DNA of 64,000 bases from Pseudomonas sp. PICF141 (lineage in GTDB: Bacteria > Pseudomonadota > Gammaproteobacteria > Pseudomonadales > Pseudomonadaceae): the NCBI RefSeq assembly GCF_002286815.1, contig NZ_MUNM01000024.1, forward strand, positions 109,196 to 173,195. The letters are read 5' to 3'. Shown here in pieces: positions 8,676 through 16,563 of the stretch; position 1 is the first letter of the stretch; every line of letters starts with the position of its first letter. Below the pieces are notes generated by a model that was not told the DNA's origin, made no database searches, and worked only from the letters and a program-made list of their open reading frames with translations. The position numbers and the translations under genes were made by a program.

Positions 8676-9038
8676 CCTGTTCATTCGCGGTGTAAGACTG
8701 GCCTGTTAGCCTGATGCACCCTTATTGCCTTGCAATCTGCCCGGCCAATCGATCGTCATTGACCGAGGGCTCTACCCCGCACGAATGCATGGAAGCTGGC
8801 TTGATGCGAGCGATGCAGGCTTTGTGCCACACAGCAGCAGGGAGAATCCTGAGCGATGGCGAATTATCGCGACGACGGCGGCCTAAGCGAGTGCAGGCAG
8901 GGGTAAGCCAACATCGCTGGAAAAAACGGATGATCAGGCCACCCGTTTGCAAGTTGAAGGCGAACGTTGATTACGCCGCCTCCCACTGGTGCAGGTTGTT
9001 CATGTGGCGCTTTATAAAAGTGCGCCCTGAAACGCGCT

Positions 9039-11162
9039 CTACAAGGTGTATGAAATTCCCATCTGCACGGTTCTCGGCGCACCCGGATAGGCGTAAACGT
9101 TGCCAAAGGCGCCTTCATCGTAGTGGCTGTCGAACACGTTCTTCAGGTCGAGGTTAAGCCGCACGTGCTCGTTGACTTTGTAAAAACTGAGCAGGTCGAA
9201 CACCTTGTAGCTATCCATGGAAAAGGCATTGGCCGCGGTCTGGCCGGCGCGCTCGTCGACATACTTGGCGCCCAGTCCCAGGCCCAGACCTTTGAGGCCA
9301 CCGTCCTGAAACTCGTAGACGTTCAGCAGGCTGAAACTGTTGCGCGGAATGTTCATCAGGCGGGTGCCTGACTTCAGCACGTTGTCCTGGGTGACTTCGG
9401 CATCCACGTAGGCGTAGCCACCGATCATGCGCCACTCTGGGGTGAGGTTGCCGGCCACGTTCAGATCAAAGCCACGGCTACGCACTTCACCCGCCGCAAC
9501 GCTGAAGGTCGAGTCCACCGGGTCTGTCGTCAGGACATTGCGTTTTTCGATCTGATACACCGCGGCATCCACACTCAACTGACGATCAAGGGCCTGCCAC
9601 TTGACGCCCACCTCGTAGGATTTGCCTTCTTCAGGCTTGAAACCGCCGCCCGTTCGACTGGCACCGCTGTTGGGCTTGAAGGACCGCGCTGTGTCGGCAT
9701 AGATCGCCACGGTCGGGGTCAGATCGTAGATCAGCCCCAGGCGCGGAGTGACGGCGTTGTCGCTGTTGGTCCAGCTTGTGCCGTTGACCAAGTAGCTGTC
9801 GTAATCCTGTTCGAAGCGTTCGAAACGCACACCAGCCAACGCTTTCAAACCTTCGGCCAGGGTCACTTGGTCTTGCACGAAAGCGGCATAAGTCTTGAGG
9901 TTTTCCTGATCGTGGGTGGTGGTGCGAGTCAACGCCGGGCGCGGCTGGCCGTAAACCGGGTTGAAAATATCAATGGGGTAGGCACTCACCGCGCCACTGG
10001 AGCGACGGATGATCGACTTGTAATCGTAATCCTCATACTCGATGCCCGTGAGCAACGTGTGATCGAATCCACCGGTGGAAAAATGCCCGGTCAGGTTCAA
10101 CTGCACATCAAGGTCACGCCATTCCAGTTTGCGGTAGTTGAAATTGCGCCCCAGCGTTCGGCCGTCGGCAGCGACCCCGTTGCCTTCAATGCCATTGCCT
10201 TGCAGGCTGCCGTCGAGAAATTGCGTGCCGCCGCCCAAGGTCCAGTTGTCGTTCAGGAAATGCTCGAAACGCAGTTGCGCCATGTTGTTGTCGTTGTGCA
10301 GCTTGCCGACATCCTTTTCACCGAAAAAAGTATCTCGCGATGCGACACCGATCTGATTGCGATAGCGGGTCACACCCCGATCGAGCGGCGCGTTGTTGCG
10401 CATGAAATCGCCTTCGAAGGTAATACGGGTAGTGTCGTTGACCTGCCAACCGAGGACCGGCGCCACACCATAACGCTCGTTTTCGACATGATCACGGAAG
10501 GTGTCGCCGCCCTCGCCTATCACGTTCAGCCGATAGGCCAGTCGCCCTTCATCGTCCAGCGGCCCTGTGGCATCCATCGTTGCGCGACGCATGCCCTGAT
10601 CATTGAGCTGACTGCCCAGGGTGACAGTGGGTTCGGCCAGGGGTTGTTTGGACACCACGTTGAAAGTGCCACCCGGGTCGCCACGGCCATAGAGCGTGGT
10701 GGCTGGCCCGCGCAGGACCTCCAGGCGCTCGATGGTATTGGCATCGGGCATGTTCGGGTAACCGCGGTTGATCGGGAAACCGTTACGGTAGAACTCACCG
10801 GTGGTAAAGCCACGTACGGTGAACGTGGTCAGGCCCTGGCCACCGAAGTTGTTCGCACGGCCCACGCCACCCGCGTAATCGAGAGCATCTTGCAGGCGGG
10901 TGGCGCCGAGGTCTTCCACAACATCCCGGGTGACCACGCTGATCGATTGTGGAGTTTCATGAATGGGAGTGTCAGTGCGCGTTGCACTGGCGGAACGGGT
11001 CGCTCGATACCCTTGGACCGGGCCCTGGGCCTGCTCTTCGAATGTGCCATTGATATCGATCGCTTGTAACTCTATTGACGCCGGATCAGTCGGTGCCTGG
11101 TCTGCCCAGGTGGTTTGGGAAATGGCTTGAATCACACACAGAGAAACGAGAGTTCGACGCAT
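9039..11162 (-). CDS. TonB-dependent siderophore receptor
   Basis: 707 residues from the ATG at 11162, chosen because it begins the signal peptide MRRTLVSLCVIQAISQTTWA; a TTG 28 codons upstream only adds a non-hydrophobic tail. The plug domain (about residues 50-200) shows the family pattern ETPQSISVVTRDVV, VRGF, LEVLRGPATTLYGRGDPGG and a GTFNVVSKQP strand. The rest is a 22-strand barrel ending AYPGAPRTVQMGISYTL with a near-terminal aromatic residue. There is no N-terminal signalling domain, so it is a plain transducer-type ferrisiderophore importer. It lies 123 bp behind the other receptor on the same strand and no Fur site was seen in that gap, which suggests co-transcription. Confidence 0.92.
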   Translation of the reverse strand: MRRTLVSLCVIQAISQTTWADQAPTDPASIELQAIDINGTFEEQAQGPVQGYRATRSASATRTDTPIHETPQSISVVTRDVVEDLGATRLQDALDYAGGVGRANNFGGQGLTTFTVRGFTTGEFYRNGFPINRGYPNMPDANTIERLEVLRGPATTLYGRGDPGGTFNVVSKQPLAEPTVTLGSQLNDQGMRRATMDATGPLDDEGRLAYRLNVIGEGGDTFRDHVENERYGVAPVLGWQVNDTTRITFEGDFMRNNAPLDRGVTRYRNQIGVASRDTFFGEKDVGKLHNDNNMAQLRFEHFLNDNWTLGGGTQFLDGSLQGNGIEGNGVAADGRTLGRNFNYRKLEWRDLDVQLNLTGHFSTGGFDHTLLTGIEYEDYDYKSIIRRSSGAVSAYPIDIFNPVYGQPRPALTRTTTHDQENLKTYAAFVQDQVTLAEGLKALAGVRFERFEQDYDSYLVNGTSWTNSDNAVTPRLGLIYDLTPTVAIYADTARSFKPNSGASRTGGGFKPEEGKSYEVGVKWQALDRQLSVDAAVYQIEKRNVLTTDPVDSTFSVAAGEVRSRGFDLNVAGNLTPEWRMIGGYAYVDAEVTQDNVLKSGTRLMNIPRNSFSLLNVYEFQDGGLKGLGLGLGAKYVDERAGQTAANAFSMDSYKVFDLLSFYKVNEHVRLNLDLKNVFDSHYDEGAFGNVYAYPGAPRTVQMGISYTL

Positions 11163-11285
11163 CGACAGACAACCTGAGAAAGATGCCGGGCGCAACAGGA
11201 GCTCGGCGAATAAAGAGTGAAACGCCCCCCGCTCCAACCGGTACAAACACCGGCGAAACGGGGTCAGCGCGGTAAAGCAGCGCGA

Positions 11286-13412
11286 TCAGAACGTCACACT
11301 GGCGCTCAGGCGTGCCGTGCGCGGCTCGCCGACATTGACCGCCAGCTGGGTGCCGGTAGAGGACGGGTAGTACTGCTTGTCGAACAGGTTGTCGACGTTG
11401 AATTGCAGCGAAGTCTTGTAGCCAAACATTGGCGCTTCCCAACGCACGAAGGCATCGGCCACGGTGTAGCTGCTCAGCCAGAAATCGTTGGCGTTGTTGG
11501 CCGCGCGCTCGCCGACGTAACGTGCGCCAGCGCCGGTATGCCAGGCCCCGAATTCCGTAGGCACGTTCAGGTGATGGGTGAGGTACAGGCTTGCGGTGTG
11601 CTTGGGCGCATCGGCAAGGCGATGCCCTTCGTCATCCGGATCGTCGAGGATTTCCGTGTGGGTGTAAGCGTAGGTGCCGATCAGGTCCCAGCGCTCGGCC
11701 ACACGCCCGGTGATGTCCAGCTCCAGGCCCTGTGAACCGACCTTGCCCGCCGCCTCCGAAAGGCTGACGCCACCGATCGACTGGCTGGTCACGACGTTTT
11801 TCTTGACGATGTCGAACAGCGCAAGGTTGATGTTCAGCCCCGGCAGCGGATCGTACTTCGCACCCACCTCGTAGCTGCGGCCCTCCTCCGGATCGAAGGT
11901 ATGGCCGGCGTCGTCGACTTCGGTATTGGGTTTGAACGATCGGCTGTAGTTACCATACAGCGACAAGGTATCGGTGGCTTTGTAGACCAGGCCCAGAAAC
12001 GGCACGAAGGCGTCGCCATTATCGTCGCGGTTGACGGTATAGCTGCTGCCTCGGCCCTGATCGCTGTACTGATCGTAATGTTGCTGACGACCGCCAACGA
12101 CCAGGATCCAGCGGTCATCGAGGTGCCAGTTATCCTTGAAGTACACCGAGCTTGAGGTCAGCTGGTTGCTCAGGTCACTTTGCGTGGCGCTGACCAGGCT
12201 GGGCTCGGCCAAACGTCCGTAAACCGGCGCGGTGATGTCGAAGCCTGACCGCGGTGTATTGCGGTAGGTTTTGCCCCGGAACTGGTCGGACACTTCGTTA
12301 TCCGCGCCGATCAGCAGGTCATGGCGTTGGCCGAACAGCTCCTGCTGGCCGATAAAATCCCAACTGGCATAGCGAGTCTCATCATCGTAGTGAGCACCGT
12401 TGGCAGCACGTCGCAGATTGTTGCCGGTCAACGCATTCGGCTGGGCAATCGAGAGGCTGTAGCGGTCGTTGTTCCAGCCGTAAGTGACGCGGGTTTTCCA
12501 GTCGTCACTGAGCTGATACTCGAAACGCGCGGTGGCCACTTCACGGATACCGACGCTTTTGGCCCAGCGCTCGTCGAGACGCTTGTCGTAGTCGATGTCC
12601 GCCGGATGACCGTTGGTGAACACGGTGCCACGGTCGAAGGGGCTGGAATAATCGTTGTATTCATAGCTCAGGGTCAGGTTGGCCCGCTCACCGGTCCAGC
12701 TCAGCGATGGCGCGACCAGGGTGTTCTCGTTCACGCCATAGTTGCGCCAATAATCCTCATGGCCGCGCTCGGCAATCAGGCGATAGGCCAGGCCCGTGTC
12801 TCCCAAAGGCCCGGTGGTGTCCACCGCCAGGGTGCCGCCGCCTTCGCTGTAGGCCGAGCCGCTGAGCGTTGTGCTCTGGGTGTATTCAGGCTTTTTACTG
12901 ATCACGTTGATCAATCCGCCAGGCTCCAGCGCGCCATACAGCATCGAAGCAGGCCCTTTGAGCACTTCCACACGATCCGTGGTGGCGCTGAAGTTGTGGC
13001 CCATATTGGAACGCACGCCATCGCGCAGGATCGAGCCGTCGTCGTTGCTGCCAAAACCGCGCTTGACCAGGGAGTCTCGCGAATTGCCCAGGGTATTGCT
13101 CTGGCTGACACCACTGACGAACTTCATGGCGTCGTCCAGCGAGCGCACCTGATAATCAGCCAGGGTCTGTTGGGTAACCACATTGACCGATTGCGCCTCT
13201 TCCTTGATCGGCACATTGCTTTTGCTTGCCGTGCTGGCATGAGTAGCGGTGTAGCTGGTGTCTTGGCTGACACGGTTCGCCTGAATATCAGTGGTCGGCA
13301 GTTCGAGGGGAGCCTGTGCCCACAGAGGACTGGCAAACATAACGCAAGAGAGCGTCGGCAACGCGTGTTTGATGAAAACCTTGCGGCGGGCAAAGAGGTG
13401 GGGCTGGCTCAA
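11286..13412 (-). CDS. TonB-dependent siderophore receptor (FhuA-like)
   Basis: 708 residues. The start is assigned to TTG at 13412: an in-frame TAA lies seven codons upstream, no ATG or GTG precedes the signal peptide, and the n-region ARRKVFIKHA leads into a hydrophobic core ending SPLWA-QA. The plug contains KEEAQSVNVVTQQTLADY, KRGFGSNDDGSILRDGVR and VEVLKGPASMLYGALEPGGLINVISKKP, typical of ferrichrome/hydroxamate receptors. The barrel ends VNVGEPRTARLSASVTF. A Fur-like site and a -10/-35 pair lie directly upstream, as expected for iron-repressed uptake. The siderophore itself cannot be read from the sequence. Confidence 0.9.
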   Translation of the reverse strand: MSQPHLFARRKVFIKHALPTLSCVMFASPLWAQAPLELPTTDIQANRVSQDTSYTATHASTASKSNVPIKEEAQSVNVVTQQTLADYQVRSLDDAMKFVSGVSQSNTLGNSRDSLVKRGFGSNDDGSILRDGVRSNMGHNFSATTDRVEVLKGPASMLYGALEPGGLINVISKKPEYTQSTTLSGSAYSEGGGTLAVDTTGPLGDTGLAYRLIAERGHEDYWRNYGVNENTLVAPSLSWTGERANLTLSYEYNDYSSPFDRGTVFTNGHPADIDYDKRLDERWAKSVGIREVATARFEYQLSDDWKTRVTYGWNNDRYSLSIAQPNALTGNNLRRAANGAHYDDETRYASWDFIGQQELFGQRHDLLIGADNEVSDQFRGKTYRNTPRSGFDITAPVYGRLAEPSLVSATQSDLSNQLTSSSVYFKDNWHLDDRWILVVGGRQQHYDQYSDQGRGSSYTVNRDDNGDAFVPFLGLVYKATDTLSLYGNYSRSFKPNTEVDDAGHTFDPEEGRSYEVGAKYDPLPGLNINLALFDIVKKNVVTSQSIGGVSLSEAAGKVGSQGLELDITGRVAERWDLIGTYAYTHTEILDDPDDEGHRLADAPKHTASLYLTHHLNVPTEFGAWHTGAGARYVGERAANNANDFWLSSYTVADAFVRWEAPMFGYKTSLQFNVDNLFDKQYYPSSTGTQLAVNVGEPRTARLSASVTF

Positions 13413-13435
13413 GACGTCGCACTCGATGAGTTAGT

Positions 13436-13454
13436 AGTAACGATTCTCATTGTA
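13436..13454 (-). promoter_or_regulatory. Fur box
   Basis: On the minus strand the 19-mer TACAATGAGAATCGTTACT matches the Fur consensus GATAATGATAATCATTATC at 13 of 19 positions, including AATGA and AATC. It ends 23 bp before the TTG start of the receptor gene and overlaps the -10 hexamer, so iron-loaded Fur would occlude the promoter. Confidence 0.65.
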
Positions 13455-13477
13455 TTGTGCGATCTATTTGCAGTAAA
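13449..13477 (-). promoter_or_regulatory. sigma70-type promoter of the receptor pair
   Basis: Minus strand: TTTACT (13472-13477) and TACAAT (13449-13454), 17 bp apart; the -10 lies inside the Fur box. It should serve the receptor starting at 13412 and probably the receptor downstream. Confidence 0.5.
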
Positions 13478-13491
13478 CCCTGGACCGCCAT

Positions 13492-13520
13492 CCTCCCGCA
13501 TTTTGATTCGGGAGGTTTTG
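13492..13520 (+). terminator. possible intrinsic terminator in front of the exopolysaccharide leader
   Basis: CCTCCCG (13492-13498) pairs with CGGGAGG (13509-13515) and is followed by TTTTG on the plus strand. No plus-strand gene lies upstream, so it may stop antisense transcription or insulate the exopolysaccharide operon. The T tract is short. Confidence 0.35.
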
Positions 13521-13647
13521 TGTGTTGTCTGCCGGTCCATTTCGGCAGGCACTTTGTGCGCGTCAAAAAAAATACCCTGCCAAAACAAATGGTTGAGGGC
13601 TTTTAATCGATTATTGGACAGAAGGTTATATTTTTGACTAGTGACAT

Positions 13648-13676
13648 TTGACAGGCCGTCTGGAGTGGTCGATACC
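13648..13676 (+). promoter_or_regulatory. candidate promoter of the exopolysaccharide operon
   Basis: An exact -35 TTGACA (13648-13653) is followed after 17 bp by GATACC, a weak -10. It would give a leader of over 400 nt ahead of the RfaH-like gene. Another AT-rich -10-like TATAAA at 13691 has no good -35. The rest of the 694-bp gap 13413-14106 holds small hairpins and the ops-like element, but no gene. Confidence 0.35.
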
Positions 13677-13769
13677 TAACAGGGTCGACGTATAAAAAGA
13701 ATGTAATTTCATTAATAGATATACGTCACCCCCCTGCGCTTAAGTTCACGATAGAAACAGTTTATTTTT

Positions 13770-13831
13770 CATAGGACCGAAAGTTCGGACCCTGCGGTAG
13801 CTTTGGCCATCGCCACCGAACACGTCCTATG
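13770..13831 (+). promoter_or_regulatory. ops/JUMPstart-like element in a structured leader
   Basis: CATAGGAC (13770-13777) and GTCCTATG (13824-13831) are perfectly complementary and close a 62-nt element. Inside, TTCGG (13784-13788) pairs with CCGAA (13816-13820). The apical part carries TGCGGTAGCTTT (13793-13804), whose GCGGTAGC equals the core of the enterobacterial ops element (GGCGGTAGCGT) that pauses RNA polymerase and recruits RfaH. The next gene, about 280 bp downstream, encodes an RfaH/NusG paralogue. The motif match and context are seen directly; recruitment is inferred. Confidence 0.6.
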
Positions 13832-14106
13832 ATGACACCGAGACATCACTTACATCGTTAAGTAATGCTTACACTTTTTGATTCAGCGCTGCTCCAGCGA
13901 AGTGCAACTAAGCGATCCTCGCGCCAGATTTTTGACTTCGTTTGCATCGTGACTTTCACCTAACCTGCTTCATTATTGATACACCTGTTTCACCCATTTA
14001 ACACGTTTGCCGCGCGACACTTCTCTACAGCGTTCGCCTGCAGACTTAATGGCATTGCGGATGCGTGAAACAGGCCTGCTTAACCAATATTCCGGAGCTT
14101 GCCAGA

Positions 14107-14628
14107 ATGCTGACGAGTACCCAAGGTTCAAACTGGTATCTTTTACAGTGCAAGCCGCGTCAGGATGAACGGGCCCAGATCAATTTATTGCGACAAAACT
14201 ACGTTATATTTTGTCCGCAAATTATTAGCGAACGCCTGATTCATGGCAAACCCCATCAATCGCTTGAACCGCTCTTCCCGGGGTATCTTTTCATTCAGCT
14301 GAGCCGTGATGACAAATGGGGGCCCCTGCGCTCTACCCGCGGTGTCAGCCGCATCGTCGACTTCAATCATGGCCCGGCAATCGTCCCGGACGATGTCATA
14401 GAGCATCTGCGTACCCGGTGTTTTAATCCCCCCATCATGCAGGCCTCTCAACCATTCAAACCTGGGGAAACACTGCAAATAACCCGAGGACCACTGTCGA
14501 CACTGGAAGGTATTTTCCTGAGCATGTTAGGGGATGAACGAGTTATGATACTTCTTCACTTTTTAAATAGAGAGCATCACGTTCGCGTGCCATTAACCGA
14601 CATTGCACGCCCTCGGCATTATTTATAA
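14107..14628 (+). CDS. NusG/RfaH-family transcription antiterminator
   Basis: 173 residues from ATG 14107, which has CGGAG 9 bases upstream; a GTG 14 codons earlier lacks a site. The NGN domain (about 8-110) opens NWYLLQCKPRQDERAQINLL and contains LEPLFPGYLFIQLS and VSRIVDF. The KOW-type C-terminus contains FKPGETLQITRGPLSTLEGIFL. Length and the PGY-F block fit the specialised NusG paralogues (RfaH, TaA, UpxY, LoaP) that load on RNA polymerase at ops-type sites and prevent premature termination in long polysaccharide operons. It is the first gene of the locus and the ops-like motif lies in its own leader, so it probably controls itself and the 14-kb operon behind it. Confidence 0.88.
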   Translation: MLTSTQGSNWYLLQCKPRQDERAQINLLRQNYVIFCPQIISERLIHGKPHQSLEPLFPGYLFIQLSRDDKWGPLRSTRGVSRIVDFNHGPAIVPDDVIEHLRTRCFNPPIMQASQPFKPGETLQITRGPLSTLEGIFLSMLGDERVMILLHFLNREHHVRVPLTDIARPRHYL

Positions 14629-14855
14629 ACATCTCACTAACACTTTTTAACTTTTACACCTGACAACCCATTATCAAGTTCAAATAAAAGCCTGGCATTT
14701 CCACCACCCTATGAACGAGTAAACGCCAACAAAAACAAACTCACACACTTACCCTCGACTCATTAATTATTGATTGCCACCGGCATTGCACACCCTCGAT
14801 TCACCCATTGTTTTTCCGGTCTATAGTCATTGAACTCACCCCCAGGAGCAATGAT

Positions 14856-16010
14856 ATGACTCTCAAGACCCGCGGCCCTTTCGCACTGTTCATGATCTAT
14901 TTGTGTCCCGGAACGGCCTGGAGTCTTGATCCCCAGTCCATTGATATTTATGGGTTCGACTTCACCCCTACCCTGCTGTTTTCAGAAAGTTATGATGACA
15001 ACTTCCGCGAACTGGAGCGGGCGCAATCTTCGATGGTGACAAAAGTGGCGCCCACTTTCGAACTCAAGGCTGAAGACCGCAACAGTGGTACCCGACTCAT
15101 CTGGCAGCCTACCCGATACATTTATCATGACGACTCGGAGGCCTCGAACACGGCGCAACGCCTGCGCCTCAATAGCATCATGGAATTCACCGACCGCCAT
15201 CGACTGAAACTTGATGCGGAAGCACGTAAATACGAGCGGACGACGTCGACCGCTGTCGATGGCGTCAATGACAAGATTCGCAGTCAACGCGCCAACGGTC
15301 TCTATACCTACGGTGCCAGAAGCGCTGCCAACCAGATTGATCTGGGCGCCAGTTACGCCCGACTTCGCTACGACAACTCAGGCGGTATCAACGACGACAA
15401 AGAGCGCGATACCACTGGCCTGACCACCACGTGGTACCACCGCATCGGCAGCAATACACGTGGGTTACTGCAGTACGACCACACCGTCTTTGATTACGAG
15501 TCCAACACCCGTCTCAATAGCACATCCGATGCGGTTCTCGCCGGTGCCGAATGGGATTTCACCGCACGCACCACCGGCAAAGTCCGTGTCGGTTATGAGC
15601 GCAAGAACTTCGACGACAGCGAGGTCGATGACCTCAGCAACCCGACCTGGCAAGTGGATCTGCGCTGGAAACCACGCACCTATTCGACTTTCTCCTTTGT
15701 TGCCCGCCAGGCCATGGCCGAGGGCGATGACGGTGCGGATGCCGTCAAGACCACCACGGCGCTGGTCGGCTGGCGTCATGGCTGGACCGAACGCATCACC
15801 ACAGTGGCCGAAGTCGGACTTGGCCGTTACGAGTACGAAGGGCAGGACCGCACCGACGACCTTCGTGACTACAACCTCGGCGTGGAATACGCAATGCGCC
15901 GCTGGCTGGATATCGCGCTGGGCTATCGCTACCGCAACAATGACTCCGATACCGACGACCAGAGTTTTGAACGCAACATCTTCTTGCTCAGCTTCAACGT
16001 AAGTCTCTAA
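14856..16010 (+). CDS. outer-membrane beta-barrel protein of the exopolysaccharide locus (BBP2_2-like)
   Basis: 384 residues from ATG 14856 (AGGAG upstream). The signal peptide ends near GTAWS-LD. The mature protein starts with FDFTPTLLFSESYDDNF and then consists of many alternating strands rich in Tyr, Arg and Asp, ending FLLSFNVSL with an apolar C-terminal residue, typical of an outer-membrane barrel. It resembles the beta-barrels beside short OPX proteins in polysaccharide loci (VpsM/EpsL-like; Wzp proteins in Myxococcus). It lies 17 bp ahead of the OPX gene. I infer that it forms the outer-membrane pore for the polymer, since that OPX protein has no obvious membrane-spanning helix of its own. 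Confidence 0.8.
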   Translation: MTLKTRGPFALFMIYLCPGTAWSLDPQSIDIYGFDFTPTLLFSESYDDNFRELERAQSSMVTKVAPTFELKAEDRNSGTRLIWQPTRYIYHDDSEASNTAQRLRLNSIMEFTDRHRLKLDAEARKYERTTSTAVDGVNDKIRSQRANGLYTYGARSAANQIDLGASYARLRYDNSGGINDDKERDTTGLTTTWYHRIGSNTRGLLQYDHTVFDYESNTRLNSTSDAVLAGAEWDFTARTTGKVRVGYERKNFDDSEVDDLSNPTWQVDLRWKPRTYSTFSFVARQAMAEGDDGADAVKTTTALVGWRHGWTERITTVAEVGLGRYEYEGQDRTDDLRDYNLGVEYAMRRWLDIALGYRYRNNDSDTDDQSFERNIFLLSFNVSL

Positions 16011-16027
16011 GAGAAGAGGTTTTCCCC

Positions 16028-16561
16028 ATGAACTCGCGAATGCTTGGCTTGTTGTTCGTGCCGTGGCTGTTGCCCGTGACGTTTGCAGCAGACACCGGTG
16101 CCCAGTACAAACTGGCAGCCGGCGATGTATTGCGTATCACCGTATTCGGTGAGCGGGATCTGAGCTTCGAAAAAATCCGTCTCAACGATGCCGGAATGTT
16201 TTCCTATCCATTTCTGGGCGACATTGCCGCCAAGGGACTCACGCCCCGGCAGGTAGAAAAACTCATCGTCGACGGGCTTAAACAAGGTTACCTGGTCGAC
16301 CCCAAGGTCAGTCTCAACCTGATCGCTTACCGCTCGTTCTACATCAATGGAGAGGTCCAGAAACCCGGCAGCTATCCGTTCGAGCCCGGGCTGACGCTGG
16401 AGAAAGCCATCGCCCTGGGTGGCGGCCTGACCGAACGAGCCTCGATCAAGCGGGTGACCATCGTGCGCGGCGATGGCTCCCCACCGCTGACCGACAAGAT
16501 CACGCGCAGCACTGCCATCGGCCCCGGTGACACCATTTCCATTGCACAAGGCTTTTTCTAA
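16028..16561 (+). CDS. short OPX polysaccharide export protein (Wza family)
   Basis: 177 residues: signal peptide (MNSRMLGLLFVPWLLPVTFA), a Poly_export domain (YKLAAGDVLRITVFGERDLS to about residue 100) and one SLBB domain (FYINGEVQKPGSYPFEPGLTLEKAIALGGGLT). No cysteine follows the signal peptide, so it is not a lipoprotein. The long C-terminal amphipathic helix by which classical Wza spans the outer membrane is absent. It is therefore likely to be a periplasmic ring that needs a partner pore, presumably the adjacent beta-barrel. It is followed after 2 bp by the Wzc-like gene, its usual inner-membrane partner. Confidence 0.9.
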   Translation: MNSRMLGLLFVPWLLPVTFAADTGAQYKLAAGDVLRITVFGERDLSFEKIRLNDAGMFSYPFLGDIAAKGLTPRQVEKLIVDGLKQGYLVDPKVSLNLIAYRSFYINGEVQKPGSYPFEPGLTLEKAIALGGGLTERASIKRVTIVRGDGSPPLTDKITRSTAIGPGDTISIAQGFF

Positions 16562-16563
16562 TC

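Noticed and set aside
8722..8952. 76-codon minus-strand frame upstream of the terminator
   Set aside because: No ribosome site, Arg/Cys-rich composition and no recognisable feature; not supported as a gene.
12321..13637. 438-codon plus-strand open frame
   Set aside because: Antisense of the siderophore receptor gene, and it runs through its promoter and Fur box.
13770..13831. Leader element considered as a cyclic-di-GMP or other known riboswitch
   Set aside because: The conserved cyclic-di-GMP riboswitch core segments are not present, and the GCGGTAGC motif together with the RfaH-like gene is better explained by an ops-type element.
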